Of a DNA stretch of 64,000 nt, positions 37,051-47,359 are shown one piece after another. Both the position numbers and the translations under genes were made by a program. The DNA comes from Janthinobacterium sp. PC23-8 (GTDB lineage: Bacteria > Pseudomonadota > Gammaproteobacteria > Burkholderiales > Burkholderiaceae_D): assembly GCF_002250505.1 (NCBI RefSeq), contig NZ_NJGY01000001.1, positions 1,236,489 through 1,300,488 on the forward strand, in the 5' to 3' direction. The notes under the pieces were generated by a model. It was not told where the DNA came from. It saw nothing but the letters and a program-made list of their open reading frames with translations, and made no database searches. Numbering within the stretch: position 1 is the first letter of the stretch; every line of letters starts with the position of its first letter.

Positions 37051-37791
37051 TTACCTGCGCGCCGCTTCCAGCCGCGCCAGCAGCGGCGCATACATCTGGC
37101 GCGTGTGGCTGTTCCAGCGCCGCATGGCGCTGTCGATATCCTGGCACAGGCGTTCCGACAAAATCGTGTCGCCCTGTTGCAGCGCCCAGATCGCGTATTC
37201 GGCGCGCGCTTCGAAACTGCCGTGGCGCGTCAGCGCGTCGTCAAATTCCGCCTTCGCTTCGGCCTGCCGTCCGCCTTGCGCCAGCGCGCGCGCCGTCAAC
37301 AACGACACGAGCTCGGGACGGAAGTGCACATCGGTGCGGCGGATGAATTCCAGGTGCGTCAGCGCATCAACGCCCCGTTCGCATTCCAGGTAGGCGCGCG
37401 CGGCGCCCAGGCGAATTTCCAGGTCCGAGGCGAATGCGCCCTGCAGGCACGCCTCATACGTGGTGGCCGCTGCCTGCGGGTCGCCTGCTTCGAGCTGCGC
37501 GCTGGCCAGGCGCATCTGGTTTTGCGCCGTGGGCGTGTAGTCGTAGGCGGCGCGCGCTTCGCGCAGTTCGCGGTTCGGGTCCAGCACCTGCACCGCCTTG
37601 GAGGCGACCTTGCGCGCGCCTTGCGGCAGGCGCGAATTGGGCAGGAAGATGGCGACGAAATACACCAGGCTGCCCAGCAGCGGAAAGATGAACAGTATCA
37701 GCAGCCAGTACAACGGTTGCCCATTGCGCACCGCATGGATCGCGAAAAATAATGCGACCAGTATATGCAAGCCTACGCCAAAAATTTCCAT
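37051..37791 (-). CDS. Membrane-anchored TPR protein with PLDc_N-like N-terminus
   Basis: 246 residues, with AAGAAGGGC before the ATG. Two membrane helices at the N-terminus (LHILVALFFAIHAV and LYWLLILFIFPLLGSLVYFV) have the pattern of phospholipase D nuclease N-terminal domains, but no HKD catalytic motif follows. The rest is helical with TPR spacing (LASAQLEAGDPQAAATTYE, A.AYLECERGVDAL). It probably acts as a membrane scaffold. Its 3' end lies one base from the convergent lipoprotein gene. Confidence 0.8.
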   Translation of the reverse strand: MEIFGVGLHILVALFFAIHAVRNGQPLYWLLILFIFPLLGSLVYFVAIFLPNSRLPQGARKVASKAVQVLDPNRELREARAAYDYTPTAQNQMRLASAQLEAGDPQAAATTYEACLQGAFASDLEIRLGAARAYLECERGVDALTHLEFIRRTDVHFRPELVSLLTARALAQGGRQAEAKAEFDDALTRHGSFEARAEYAIWALQQGDTILSERLCQDIDSAMRRWNSHTRQMYAPLLARLEAARR

Positions 37792-37867
37792 GCCCTTCTT
37801 TCTCCGTTGGTAATAAAAATAAAGCGGATCTTACACCGGACGCTGGCGTTCATGCATGACAGCAGAC

Positions 37868-39253
37868 TTAAGGTGCAGGCCGCCAGCCGCCGCCCATGGC
37901 GCGATACAAGTCCACCGAGGCGATCAGGATGCGCGTCTTCAACTGCAGCGAGCCGACATCGGCGCTGTACAAGCTGCGCTGTGCATCGAGTTCTTCCAGG
38001 TAGGACGCATAGCCGTTGCGGTAGCGGTTGTGGGCGATGCGCAGCGTGTCAAGCGAGGTGGCGCGGCGCGCGTCGTTTTCCACCGCCTGCTGGCGCAAGC
38101 GGAAAATCGCGCCCAGGCTGTTCTCGGTTTCGGAAAAGGCGTTCCTCACCACGTTTTCATAGGTGTAGACCAGAGCGTCGCGCTGGGCGCCAGCGCTATC
38201 GGTCTGCGCCTGCACGCGACCGCCGTCGAACAGCGGGCCGGCCGCCAGGGCCGTCAAGCGCCACAGGGCTGTCGGCGCATGCAGAAAGTCGGTCAGGGTG
38301 CTGGCCTGACCGCCGCCGGCGGCGGTCAGCCTGAACGACGGCAGCAGCTGGTCGCGCGTGGCGGCCAGGCTGGCGTTGGCGGCCGCCAGGTTATGCTCGG
38401 CGCGCGCGATGTCCGGGCGGCGGCGCAGCAGTTCCGACGGCAGGCCGGCCGGTACCAAAGGCGCCGTCAAGTCCTGCAGCGCCAGGCCGCGCGCAATCGG
38501 GCCGGGATTGCCGCCGACCAGCAGCGCCAGCGCGTTTTCCTGTTCAAAGATCTGCCGCTGCAGCTGCGGCACCAGTTCGGCCGCCGCATGGTATTCCGAT
38601 TGCGCCTGCTGCCATTCCAGCTGCGAGCTGTAGCCCACTTCGAACTGCTTGCGGGCCAGCTCGCGCGACTGCACGCGCAGCGCCAAAGTCGCTTGCGTCA
38701 ACGCCAGCTGGGCGTCCAGGCCGCGCAGGTTCAGATAGGCCGCAGCCACGCTGGCGGCGATCGACAGGGCCGCCGCATCGACGCTGGCCTGCTCGGCGCG
38801 AAAGCTCTCGCCGGCCGCCTCCGTCAGCCTGTCCAGCCGGCCCCACACATCGATTTCATAGCTGGCTTGCAGTTCGGCCTGGAAAACATTCGTCACAGTC
38901 GGCGCGCCGTTCGCGGCCAGGGTGCGGGTGCGCGTCGGCGAGCCGTCGAACGACAGCGTGGGCGCATGGTTGCTGCCTGCCTGCGCCAGGCGCGCGCGGT
39001 ATTCCTCCATGCGGGCGCGCGCCACGCGCAGGTCGCCATTGCGGGCCAGCGCGGTGGCCACCAGATTGCTCAATACCGGGTCGCCAAAGGCCTGCCACCA
39101 CTGCTGCTCGACCCTGGCATTGGCCACGTCGGCGCCCTGCGCGCGCCAGCTTGAAGGCAGCTGCAGGTTTGACGCCGGTTGCGGCGGCGCCTTGGCCGCG
39201 CAGCCGGCCAGCGCCAGGCCCAGCGCCGCGACCATCAGGGACGGGCGCTTCAT
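37868..39253 (-). CDS. Outer-membrane efflux lipoprotein (NodT family)
   Basis: 461 residues with lipoprotein signal ALGLALAGCAAK. Two OEP repeats (NLVATALARNGDLRVARAR and RRPDIARAEHNLAAANA) identify the TolC-like channel. Its start overlaps the stop of the adaptor gene by four bases (ATGA), so it is the last gene of the three-gene MFS efflux operon on the minus strand. Confidence 0.93.
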   Translation of the reverse strand: MKRPSLMVAALGLALAGCAAKAPPQPASNLQLPSSWRAQGADVANARVEQQWWQAFGDPVLSNLVATALARNGDLRVARARMEEYRARLAQAGSNHAPTLSFDGSPTRTRTLAANGAPTVTNVFQAELQASYEIDVWGRLDRLTEAAGESFRAEQASVDAAALSIAASVAAAYLNLRGLDAQLALTQATLALRVQSRELARKQFEVGYSSQLEWQQAQSEYHAAAELVPQLQRQIFEQENALALLVGGNPGPIARGLALQDLTAPLVPAGLPSELLRRRPDIARAEHNLAAANASLAATRDQLLPSFRLTAAGGGQASTLTDFLHAPTALWRLTALAAGPLFDGGRVQAQTDSAGAQRDALVYTYENVVRNAFSETENSLGAIFRLRQQAVENDARRATSLDTLRIAHNRYRNGYASYLEELDAQRSLYSADVGSLQLKTRILIASVDLYRAMGGGWRPAP

Positions 39254-40437
39254 GGCCTGGCCTTCGCAGGTATCTTTTTCGGTGGTGGTGGCGGCGCCGG
39301 GTTTTCCGCCGAGTCGTTCAGCACGGCCGAGGTGTCGACGCTGACCACCACCGACATGCCTGGCACCAGCCGGCGCGCATTGGCCTGGCCTGCATCGATG
39401 CGGATGCGCACGGGGATGCGCTGGGCGATTTTCAGGTAGTTGCCGGTGGCGTTATCGGCCGGCAGCACGGAAAACTCGGAACCGGTGGCCGGCGAGATGC
39501 GTTCCACCTGGCCCGTCAGCACCGCGCCGTCCAGGGCGTCGACATGAAAGGTGGCGCTCTGTCCTTCCTGCACGCCGTTCATCTGCGTTTCCTTGAAATT
39601 GGCGATCACCCACAGCTGGCGTGGCACCACGGCCATCAGTTGCGAACCGGAATTGACAAACGCGCCCTGGCGCACCGTCACCTGGCCCAGCTGGCCATCC
39701 GATGGCGCGACGATGCGCGTGTTATCGAGGTCGATCCTGGCCGCCTTGACGGCCGCCTGCGCATTGGCCACGGCGGCGGCCAGCGCCTGCTTGTTGACCA
39801 CCACCGATTGCGCGCCTTGCTGCGCGATGTCGACATTGGCTTTTGCCTGCGCCAGCGCCGCCGCCATCTGCGCCTGGGCGGCGCGCGACTGGTCCAATTC
39901 GCGCTGCGACAGCGAGCCGTCGGCCACCAGCTGCTCGACGCGGTTCAGGTCGGCGGCAGCTTTTTTTGCCTGCGCTTCGGCATTCGCCAGCGCCGCGCGG
40001 CCCACCGCGATGCCCGCTTCGGAACTGGCGCGCTGCTGCGCCCAGTTCGACAGCGCCGCCTCCTGCGCGGCCAGCTGGGCCAGCGCCTGCTCGTAGCGCT
40101 GCTGGTAGATGCGGTCGTCGATGCGCACCAGCAGCTGGCCCGCTTTCACGTCCATGAAATCCTGCACATTGACTTCCACCACATAGCCCGACAACTGCGT
40201 GCCGATCACCGTCACCTGGCCGCGCACGGTGGCGTTTTCGGTAGTGACGACCGGGCTGGTAAACGGCGGCAAACGCCAGGCGTACAGCACGATCAGGACG
40301 CCCACCAGGGCGACAAAGGCAAAGGCGATGGTCGAGAGCCACTGCAAGCGGCGTTCGGGCTGCGGTGCGGCGGGAGTGGCCGCGGCAGGCGCCGTGGCAG
40401 GAGCGGTGGCGGGCGGCGGATTGTTATTGTCTGTCAT
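39250..40437 (-). CDS. HlyD/EmrA-type efflux adaptor
   Basis: 395 residues: a short Pro/Ala-rich cytoplasmic tail, one membrane helix (IAFAFVALVGVLIVLYAW), lipoyl halves around a long helical hairpin (VEVNVQDFMDVKAGQLL, then NTRIVAPSDGQLGQV). This is the membrane fusion protein of an EmrAB-TolC-like system. It ends with a Pro-rich tail (NPAPPPPPKK), unusual for the family. It overlaps both neighbours. Confidence 0.93.
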   Translation of the reverse strand: MTDNNNPPPATAPATAPAAATPAAPQPERRLQWLSTIAFAFVALVGVLIVLYAWRLPPFTSPVVTTENATVRGQVTVIGTQLSGYVVEVNVQDFMDVKAGQLLVRIDDRIYQQRYEQALAQLAAQEAALSNWAQQRASSEAGIAVGRAALANAEAQAKKAAADLNRVEQLVADGSLSQRELDQSRAAQAQMAAALAQAKANVDIAQQGAQSVVVNKQALAAAVANAQAAVKAARIDLDNTRIVAPSDGQLGQVTVRQGAFVNSGSQLMAVVPRQLWVIANFKETQMNGVQEGQSATFHVDALDGAVLTGQVERISPATGSEFSVLPADNATGNYLKIAQRIPVRIRIDAGQANARRLVPGMSVVVSVDTSAVLNDSAENPAPPPPPKKIPAKARP

Positions 40438-42118
40438 TGCTCGGTTCCGAATTGGTAATGGGGACGATGGCCATGGCGCTCTGCGCGTCGTGCACGGGAC
40501 CGACCAGGCGCCGCGCGCCGCTGGTGATGCTGGTCCAGCACTGGTGCACCAGCATCCACAGGAAGGTCACGATGGCGACCACGGCGATCATCAAAAAAAC
40601 ATCGTTATAGGCCAGCACATTGGCTTCGCGCGTGGCGGCCGCGCCGAGGCGGGCCACGCCGGCGGCGCCGCGCAGCACCGGGTCGGTCAGCACGCCGCCA
40701 TAGGCGTTGGCGCCCGACTGCACGCGCGCGGCCACGTTGGGGTCGAGCAGGGTCAGGTGTTCGACCAGGTAGCTGGAATGGTATTTTTCGCGCGCCGTCT
40801 CGATGGTGCCGACGATGGCCGCGCCCAGCAGGCCGCCGAGGTTCTGGGTCATGGTAAACATCACGGAAAAACTGACCAGGTTACGCGGCTCGGCGATCAC
40901 GGCGCCCATGCCGGCGACCATGGTGGGGCCCAGAAAATAGGTGCCGCCAAAGGCCAGCAGGAACTGGCTCACGTACATGTTGGCGGGCCGCGTCTGGCTG
41001 GTGGCGTGCGCGTCGATCAGGGCGCCGGCGGCGATCAGCAGCAGCGCGAACATCAGCGAGCGGACGATGGTGGCCGGGTTGATGGTCAGGGCGCTGACCA
41101 CCAGGCCCGCCACGCTGCCGAGCAGCACGACCACGAACAGGTTCTGCATCTGGTCGGTACTGAGGCCCAGCGCCTGCAAGAAGCCCACCGCGCCGCTCGA
41201 CTCGGACAGCACGATGCGAAACAGCAGCACCGACAGGAACAGCCTGGCGATCTTGCCAGTGGAAAGCCAGCGCGTATTGAGCAGCGGGCGCGTGCGGTTA
41301 TGCTCGATCGCCAGCGCAGTCACGATCAGGATGATCGACGCGGCCAGGCACACGCCCACCCACCGCGCATCCATCCACCAGGCCGTGCGGCCCTGCGCCA
41401 GTACCGCGCACAGCAGCGCCACGCCCGGCGCGAACAGGATGAAGGTCAAAAAGTCGAGCGGCTCGAAGGTCTGCATGCGGTCGCCCGGCGGCAGTTTCAG
41501 GGCCAGCACGCAGCCCAGCGCCAGCAGGCACATGCCCAGCTCGAACAGATACAGGCCATGCCACTCGCCCAGTTCCAGCAGTTCCGAGGTAAAGATGCGC
41601 GCCAGCGGCAGCGCCAGCTGGGCAAAACCGAGGCCCAGCACCACACCTTTCAAGCGGTGCCTGGCGGGAAACGCCTGCAAGGTGTAATACAGGCCCAGCA
41701 CGCCCAGCGCGCCGCCGACCATGCCATGCGCGGCACGCACCGCGATTGCCGACGACAGGGTATTGGCATACAGGTGGGCAAAGGTGACCAGCGCATACAG
41801 GATCAGAAACGCTTCCGTAAACAGGCGCAGCCCGAACTGCTGGCGAAATTTCACCAGCAGCAAATTCATGGAAACAATCGTCATCACATAGGCGGCCGGC
41901 AGCCACTGCATCTGGTAGGCGTAGGCGCCCAGCGCGCCTTGCAGGTTGAGGATATTGGCGGTGACCAGGCCATTGCCCAGGCCACCGGTCAGCGCCACGA
42001 TCAGGCCGACGATAAAGTACGCGACGCGCTTCGGCGTCGAGTGTTCGGGCGTCGATGGCGAACCGGGCAAGGTCGGGCGCTCTCCCGGATTCCAGGTTCG
42101 TGGTGTGTACTTGTCCAT
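40424..42118 (-). CDS. MFS multidrug transporter, DHA2/EmrB type
   Basis: 564 residues from ATG 42118; the frame extends 18 codons further to a GTG without a better ribosome site. About 14 hydrophobic segments, as in DHA2 drug/proton antiporters. The first segment is followed by NILNLQGALGA and the motif MQWLPAAYVMT, which takes the place of the usual W..TAY.L of EmrB. The first gene of the operon: pump, adaptor (14-bp overlap), channel (4-bp overlap). Exports aromatic or amphipathic compounds by family analogy. No regulator gene is adjacent. Confidence 0.9.
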   Translation of the reverse strand: MDKYTPRTWNPGERPTLPGSPSTPEHSTPKRVAYFIVGLIVALTGGLGNGLVTANILNLQGALGAYAYQMQWLPAAYVMTIVSMNLLLVKFRQQFGLRLFTEAFLILYALVTFAHLYANTLSSAIAVRAAHGMVGGALGVLGLYYTLQAFPARHRLKGVVLGLGFAQLALPLARIFTSELLELGEWHGLYLFELGMCLLALGCVLALKLPPGDRMQTFEPLDFLTFILFAPGVALLCAVLAQGRTAWWMDARWVGVCLAASIILIVTALAIEHNRTRPLLNTRWLSTGKIARLFLSVLLFRIVLSESSGAVGFLQALGLSTDQMQNLFVVVLLGSVAGLVVSALTINPATIVRSLMFALLLIAAGALIDAHATSQTRPANMYVSQFLLAFGGTYFLGPTMVAGMGAVIAEPRNLVSFSVMFTMTQNLGGLLGAAIVGTIETAREKYHSSYLVEHLTLLDPNVAARVQSGANAYGGVLTDPVLRGAAGVARLGAAATREANVLAYNDVFLMIAVVAIVTFLWMLVHQCWTSITSGARRLVGPVHDAQSAMAIVPITNSEPSNDRQ

Positions 42119-42253
42119 GCGGCTATCGTGATCGGGTTGCTGGCGCGTTTCATTGCTGCACGGAGGCACCAATCGCTACAGTCAGCAGCATATCACCGCC
42201 GGGAATTTTTATTGTTTATGTTGAAGGTGGTGGCTTAAGCAGATGAGGGAAAT

Positions 42254-42337
42254 CCAGGGTCAGACGTGGACGCCGAGACCCGACGGGGGAATGCCGCCCA
42301 GTGGGAGGCATTCCGATTCCGAAGGAACTGACCCTGG
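42254..42337. repeat. Nested inverted-repeat element between the efflux operon and katE
   Basis: Outer arms CCAGGGTCAG (42254-42263) and CTGACCCTGG (42328-42337) are perfect complements. Inside, GGAATGCC (42288-42295) pairs with GGCATTCC (42307-42314). The element could fold as a two-tier hairpin. It lacks U-tracts and looks like a REP/BIME-type or mobile palindromic element. It could also serve as a transcription block downstream of katE. Confidence 0.65.
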
Positions 42338-42353
42338 CTTTACGCTAACTTAA

Positions 42354-44762
42354 TCAAACGCGCGGCGGATCGGTCTCGCGCGCATACGCCCGCTGGCCGG
42401 CCAGCGCCTGCTTGAACGCCGCCACCGCCTTCCCGTCGCCGGTAGCGGCAATGATGATGGCAGGATCGGCGCCGCCGTCCGGCAAGGTCAACGGCACGCC
42501 GGCCTTGTCGAGCAGGGTCTTGCCGGCGTCGATGACCAGCAGGGGCTTGCAGTGACGGTACTGCTGGCGCACGAAGTCGAGTGCGTTGGCGTCCATGCCC
42601 AGTTGCTGGGCGGCCGCTTCGCCATCGGGGATGACGACGGCGTCGAACAGCACCGACGGCGCCGTTTCCAGCGTCACTTCGACGGCCAGCGGTGCGCCGG
42701 CCGTGGTATCGACGGGACCCAGGGCGCTGCCCACCAGGCGCGGCACGGCGCCGTCGGCCAGCAGCGCGCCGTAGATGGCGCGCACCTGCGCCGCGTCCAC
42801 GCCGGGACCGACCAGGATGGCCACGCGCCGGGTATGGATGCCGGTCTCGCCCGGACGGTAAGTCAGCGACAGCGAAGGCGCCGGCGCATAGTCGGGAATC
42901 GGCACCAGGTCCAGCGTCGGCATGGCTGGCGGCAAGGCCAGGCCCAGGCCATCGGCCACGCGCTGCGCCAGGGTTGCATCGACATTGCGCAGCATGGCCA
43001 CGATGCGCTTGCGAATCGCCACGGTCTGCACCTTGCTCAGCTCGAAGCGGAAGGCGTTGACGATATGGTCCTGCTCGGGTGGCGTCTGGCTGATAAAGAA
43101 CAGGCGCGCCTGGCCATAATGCTCGGCAAATTTCTCGGGCTTGCCGCGCACCTTGTCGCCATCTGCGGCTTGCGGAAAGCTGTTGAAGCCGCGGCCGCCA
43201 GCCTGGAACGGCGCGCCACCGGCCAGCGAGTTCGGTTCATACGCCACGCGGCCACGGTTGATGGCCTGGCGGTGCATGCCGTCGCGCTGGTTGTTGTGCA
43301 AGGGCGCGATCGGCGAGTTGATCGGGATCTCGTGGAAATTGGCGCCGCCCAGGCGGCTGATCTGCGTGTCCACATAGGAATGGATACGCCCTTGCAGCAG
43401 CGGGTCGTTGGAAAAATCGATGCCGGGCACGATATGGGCGGTACAGAAAGCCACCTGTTCGGTTTCGGCAAAGAAATTGTCCGGGTTACGGTTGAGCACC
43501 ATCTTGCCCACTGGCGTCAATGGCACCATCTCTTCCGGGATCAGCTTGGTCGGGTCCAGCACGTCGAATTCGAACGCGTCGGCCTGCTCTTCCGTAAACA
43601 CCTGCAAGGCCAGTTCCCACTCGGGATACTCGCCGCATTCGATCGCTTCCCACAGGTCGCGGCGGTGGAAATCGGAATCGGCGCCGCTGATCTTGACGGC
43701 CTCGTCCCAGACCAGCGAATGCGTGCCGGCCATCGGCGACCAGTGGAATTTACAGAAAACGGATTTTCCTTCGGCATTGACCAGGCGGAAGGTGTGCACG
43801 CCGAAACCCTGCATGGTGCGGTAGCTGCGCGGAATCGCGCGGTCGGACATGACCCACATCAGCATATGGGTAATTTCCGGCATCAGCGAGGCGAAATCCC
43901 AGAAGGTGTCATGCGCGCTGGCCGCCTGCGGGATGCCGTTGTGCGGCTCGGGCTTGACGGCGTGTACCAGGTCGGGAAACTTCATGGCGTCCTGGATAAA
44001 GAAGACCGGGATATTGTTGCCGACCAGATCCCAGTTGCCTTCGTCCGTATAGAACTTGACGGCAAAGCCGCGCACGTCGCGCGCCGTATCGGTCGACCCG
44101 CGTTCGCCGGCCACGGTGGAAAAGCGCACGAAGACGGGCGTGCGCTTGCCGGCCTTGGCGAACACCGAGGCGCGCGTCAGCTCGCTTTGCTCCTGGTAGC
44201 ATTCGAAGTAGCCATGGGCGGCCGAGCCACGCGCATGCACGACGCGCTCGGGAATGCGCTCATGATCAAAATGCGTGATTTTTTCACGCAGTATGAAGTC
44301 TTCCATCAGGGTATAGCCGCGCAAGCCTGCCTTGAGCGAATTCTGGTTGTCGCCGACCGGCACGCCCTGGTTGGTGGTCAGCACGCGACCGCTGTCGTCG
44401 GCGCGCGCGCGGTCGAGCGGCGCCGTGCCGGCGTTGGCGCCCAGCGCGGGCTGGCCATTGCCGGTTTTCGGCGAGGCCGTGGTTTCGCCGGTGGTGCTGC
44501 CGGTGGCGGCCGGATCGCTGGCGGACACATGCACGCCCTCTTGCGGCGTGCGCGCCGCGTCGCCATACTGGCCGGCGACATTCGGATTGCCGGGCATGGC
44601 GTCGGCCAGGGACTGGCTGGCGGCAACCTTGCGCAGCAGCGTGCCGGCCGCGTCATTGCTGCTGCCCAGGCTTTGCGGCGCGGTGGTGTCGGACGGACCA
44701 CCCGAGCTGCTCAGGACGGAACCTGCGCCATCGACCGATGGGGAGTTTTGTTTGGTAGCCAT
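42354..44762 (-). CDS. katE: Large-subunit monofunctional catalase (HPII type)
   Basis: 802 residues. An unusually long Ser/Thr/Gly/Ala-rich N-terminal extension of about 130 residues precedes the catalase core. The haem distal His is in [15 protein letters not shown], the Asn in [14 protein letters not shown], and the proximal Tyr motif in [14 protein letters not shown]. The C-terminal 150 residues form the DJ-1/glutamine-amidotransferase-like domain seen only in large catalases ([14 protein letters not shown]). It dismutates hydrogen peroxide and is often stationary-phase controlled. No clear promoter was found in the 171 bp upstream. Confidence 0.95.
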   Translation of the reverse strand: MATKQNSPSVDGAGSVLSSSGGPSDTTAPQSLGSSNDAAGTLLRKVAASQSLADAMPGNPNVAGQYGDAARTPQEGVHVSASDPAATGSTTGETTASPKTGNGQPALGANAGTAPLDRARADDSGRVLTTNQGVPVGDNQNSLKAGLRGYTLMEDFILREKITHFDHERIPERVVHARGSAAHGYFECYQEQSELTRASVFAKAGKRTPVFVRFSTVAGERGSTDTARDVRGFAVKFYTDEGNWDLVGNNIPVFFIQDAMKFPDLVHAVKPEPHNGIPQAASAHDTFWDFASLMPEITHMLMWVMSDRAIPRSYRTMQGFGVHTFRLVNAEGKSVFCKFHWSPMAGTHSLVWDEAVKISGADSDFHRRDLWEAIECGEYPEWELALQVFTEEQADAFEFDVLDPTKLIPEEMVPLTPVGKMVLNRNPDNFFAETEQVAFCTAHIVPGIDFSNDPLLQGRIHSYVDTQISRLGGANFHEIPINSPIAPLHNNQRDGMHRQAINRGRVAYEPNSLAGGAPFQAGGRGFNSFPQAADGDKVRGKPEKFAEHYGQARLFFISQTPPEQDHIVNAFRFELSKVQTVAIRKRIVAMLRNVDATLAQRVADGLGLALPPAMPTLDLVPIPDYAPAPSLSLTYRPGETGIHTRRVAILVGPGVDAAQVRAIYGALLADGAVPRLVGSALGPVDTTAGAPLAVEVTLETAPSVLFDAVVIPDGEAAAQQLGMDANALDFVRQQYRHCKPLLVIDAGKTLLDKAGVPLTLPDGGADPAIIIAATGDGKAVAAFKQALAGQRAYARETDPPRV

Positions 44763-44933
44763 ATATCTCCTGTAGAAATAAACTCAGATAAAAACAGTGA
44801 ACAAGACCAACAGTTTCTAGCGGGTACAAATTACGGACCCAAAAACAAGGGCGCCGGACCAGTTCGCCGTGAGGCAAACCGGGCCAGCGCCCATCTCAGG
44901 CCGGGGCCTGGACTGCGGCAGCGTCAATAAGGG

Positions 44934-45293
44934 CTATTTGCGCGCGCCGAGCAGTTTCGACAGGCCATAACCGGCGGCCAGGGCCACCAGCAGCGAGGTG
45001 GCGGGACGTTCGCGCACATAGCTGCGGCCCGTTTCACCGGCGCGCTGGGCGGCGGCGCTCCACTCCTTGCCGCGCGCCAACAGTTTTTCCGATGCCGCGC
45101 TGACGCTGTCGCTGACGGCGCTGATTTTTTCACCGACCTGGTCGACGCCGTTGTGTACGCTTGAAGCGACCTTGTTGATGGCCGGCTGGGCTTTGTCGGC
45201 CGCTTTATCGACGGCGTCATGCACGTCCTTGCGCACGTCCTGGGCAGAGTTGTTGATGTTGTTGGCGGCTTGGTCGATTGCGTTTGCGTTCAT
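44934..45293 (-). CDS. DUF883/ElaB-YqjD-like membrane-anchored stress protein
   Basis: 119 residues from ATG 45293, with GGAGGT upstream. Charged helical body ([17 protein letters not shown]) and a C-terminal [21 protein letters not shown] hydrophobic tail, the DUF883 layout of ribosome-binding, inner-membrane-anchored YqjD/ElaB proteins in E. coli. Located between katE and doxX, consistent with a stationary-phase or stress role. Confidence 0.85.
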   Translation of the reverse strand: MNANAIDQAANNINNSAQDVRKDVHDAVDKAADKAQPAINKVASSVHNGVDQVGEKISAVSDSVSAASEKLLARGKEWSAAAQRAGETGRSYVRERPATSLLVALAAGYGLSKLLGARK

Positions 45294-45431
45294 GATGGTT
45301 ACCTCCAAGTGAACAATAAAATCCAACCATGCTCGATGCCTGACCGAATCATGATTTTCCTCGCCTCCCGAGAACAGAGGACAAAAAGACGCTGCCTGAC
45401 TGATGCGTATCAACCGCATCGGCAGCGAGCT

Positions 45432-45467
45432 GTTGTTGCTACAGTAACGCCGTCCTGTAGCAACAAC
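45432..45467. promoter_or_regulatory. Perfect 13-bp inverted repeat
   Basis: GTTGTTGCTACAG, 10-bp spacer, CTGTAGCAACAAC. It lies between the doxX stop and the DUF883 start (139 bp upstream of the latter). No U-tract follows on either strand, so an operator is more likely than a terminator. Confidence 0.55.
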
Positions 45468-45482
45468 CGTGCGCTGTCTCAC

Positions 45483-45905
45483 CTAATCAGCAACCGTCAA
45501 ATGCGCATCGACCGAATACTTGCCCGCCCCGCTGACGGCGATGGTGCCGAAGACGATGATCAGCAGCCAGCCGAACTGGCCGTCGGCGATGCTCCAGTCC
45601 GGGTGCACGAGGAACATCGACACCAGCAGCAGGAACAGGAAGGGCAAGCTGGCCAGGCGCGTCAGCAGGCCGACGGCCACCAGCACCGGGCACACCAGTT
45701 CGGCGAACAGCGCGCAGTACAGGGTCAGCGCGCGGCCCATGTGCAGCGGATCGTCGATATGCGCCAGCTCGTCGGAAAAATGCAGCAGCTTGGGCAGGCC
45801 ATGTACGTGCAGCACCAGCAGTGCGCCCGTCACGCGGGCGAACAGCAAGCCCGCATCGGGGGTAAAGGGACCGATCAGTTTTCTCAGCCAGTCAGCTTGT
45901 TTCAT
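45483..45905 (-). CDS. DoxX family membrane protein
   Basis: 140 residues from ATG 45905, with CTGGAG upstream; the longer frame lacks a ribosome site. Four hydrophobic helices with the DoxX pattern ([21 protein letters not shown] at the start, then [18 protein letters not shown]). DoxX proteins are membrane redox or oxidative-stress partners. Divergent from the chloroperoxidase-type hydrolase. Confidence 0.85.
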   Translation of the reverse strand: MKQADWLRKLIGPFTPDAGLLFARVTGALLVLHVHGLPKLLHFSDELAHIDDPLHMGRALTLYCALFAELVCPVLVAVGLLTRLASLPFLFLLLVSMFLVHPDWSIADGQFGWLLIIVFGTIAVSGAGKYSVDAHLTVAD

Positions 45906-46100
45906 CGTCTTGCTCCAGGAAAGAAGGCGCCACGCGCCAGACTGTCCATCATAGGCAGCGAGCGCGCCACCGGCGCCTGCCAAAAGGCCAGCGCCGGGCC
46001 TGAAAAACGCGCGGCGACTGGCCTTTTGGCAGAAGCGCTTTGGCACCGGCCTGACTACACTGGTTCACGTTGTCCACCAACCCACACTGAAGGAAACATC

Positions 46101-47069
46101 ATGTCCAGGAAAATCGAAGCCGAAGAAATCACCTCGCGCCGCAAACTGCTGGTCGGCGTGGCTGGCGTTGCCGCCGGCGCAGGCCTGCTGGCCACCGGCG
46201 GCGCTGCCGCCAAGCCTGCCTCCGCAGCAGCAGCGGGCAAGCCAAGCGTCAACAGCATCACCGTCAAGGACGGCACCGTGATTCACTTCAAGGACTGGGG
46301 CACCGGCACGCCAGTCGTGTTCAGCCACGGCTGGCCGTTGCAAGGCGACGCCTGGGAAGACCAGATGATGTTTCTGGCCAGCCACGGCTACCGCGTGATC
46401 GCGCATGACCGCCGCGGCCATGGCCTGTCGAGCCAGCCTTGGCAGGGCAATGACATGGACACCTACGCCGACGACCTGGCAACCCTGCTCGACGCGCTCG
46501 ACATCAAGGGCGCGACCCTGGTCGGCCACTCGACCGGTGGCGGCGAAGTGGCGCGCTATATCGGCCGCCATGGCGAAAAACGCGTGGCCAAGGCCGTGCT
46601 GGTGGGCGCCGTGCCGCCGCAAATGGTGCAGTCGCCAAGCAACCCGGGCGGCCTGCCGATGTCGGTGTTCGACGGCATCCGCGCCGGCGTGCTGGCCGAC
46701 CGTTCGCAGTTCTTCAAGGATCTGTCGGGCCCCTTCTATGGCGCCAACCGTCCGGGCAACAAGGTCTCGCAAGGCCAGCGCGACACGTTCTGGCTGCAAG
46801 GCATGCAATGCGGCATCAAGAACGCCTATGACTGCATCAAGCAGTTCTCGGAAGTCGACTACACGGCCGACCTGAAGAAAATCACCGTGCCGACGCTGGT
46901 GGTGCACGGCAGCGACGACCAGATCGTGCCGATCGACGCCTCGGGCAAGGCCTCGGCCAGGATCATCAAGCACGCCAAACTGGTGATCTACGAAGGCGCG
47001 CCGCACGGCCTGCCAACCACCCACAAGGATCGCCTGAACGAAGACCTGCTGGCCTTTATCAAGTCCTGA
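46101..47069 (+). CDS. Alpha/beta hydrolase, non-haem chloroperoxidase type, Tat-like signal
   Basis: 322 residues from ATG 46101, with AAGGAAAC upstream. The N-terminus has a twin-arginine motif ([12 protein letters not shown]) and a hydrophobic stretch, suggesting Tat export. Catalytic triad: Ser about 143 in GHSTGGGE, Asp about 272 in HGSDDQIVP, His about 302 in [10 protein letters not shown]. Very similar in pattern to cofactor-free haloperoxidases/arylesterases. Actual role is ester or peracid hydrolysis. Clustered with oxidative-stress genes. Confidence 0.9.
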   Translation: MSRKIEAEEITSRRKLLVGVAGVAAGAGLLATGGAAAKPASAAAAGKPSVNSITVKDGTVIHFKDWGTGTPVVFSHGWPLQGDAWEDQMMFLASHGYRVIAHDRRGHGLSSQPWQGNDMDTYADDLATLLDALDIKGATLVGHSTGGGEVARYIGRHGEKRVAKAVLVGAVPPQMVQSPSNPGGLPMSVFDGIRAGVLADRSQFFKDLSGPFYGANRPGNKVSQGQRDTFWLQGMQCGIKNAYDCIKQFSEVDYTADLKKITVPTLVVHGSDDQIVPIDASGKASARIIKHAKLVIYEGAPHGLPTTHKDRLNEDLLAFIKS

Positions 47070-47083
47070 TCCCCGTTTGACTC

Positions 47084-47110
47084 CATCGCCGGCGCCCGCC
47101 GGCGATGTTT
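47084..47110 (+). terminator. Strong hairpin after the hydrolase gene
   Basis: CATCGCCGGCG-CC-CGCCGGCGATG followed by TTT. The stem is 11 bp and perfect, but the T-run is short, so termination efficiency is uncertain. Confidence 0.6.
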
Positions 47111-47359
47111 CCCGCAGCGCCTGCTGCGCTGCAAAAAACCTCCCCGTTCCCCCATTCGTATAACAGCGATGCCGGCATCAGCGTGCATACTCGGTGTTAT
47201 CGCGGCTTGGGCCGCAACCACCGACAGGACCTTCACGATGAACGCCCGTTGAGTCTGCAGCGACGCCTGCGCCACCACTTGCGGCACCGCTTGACTGCCC
47301 TGCCCCCGCGCTGATCTGCACGGCGCCGTCAAAGGCGCACTCTGAAGGAAAGCACGACC

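Noticed and set aside
40199..42238. Plus-strand open frame of 679 codons opposite the MFS pump
   Set aside because: Shadow frame rich in His/Gln/Gly. The pump on the minus strand has clear hydrophobic segments and coupled neighbours.
42552..44930. Plus-strand open frame of 792 codons opposite katE
   Set aside because: Low-complexity Gly/Arg/His composition. The minus strand encodes a complete catalase with all haem ligands.
47105..47314. Small plus-strand open frame upstream of the first NarL-type regulator
   Set aside because: Begins inside a terminator-like hairpin. Random composition and no ribosome site.
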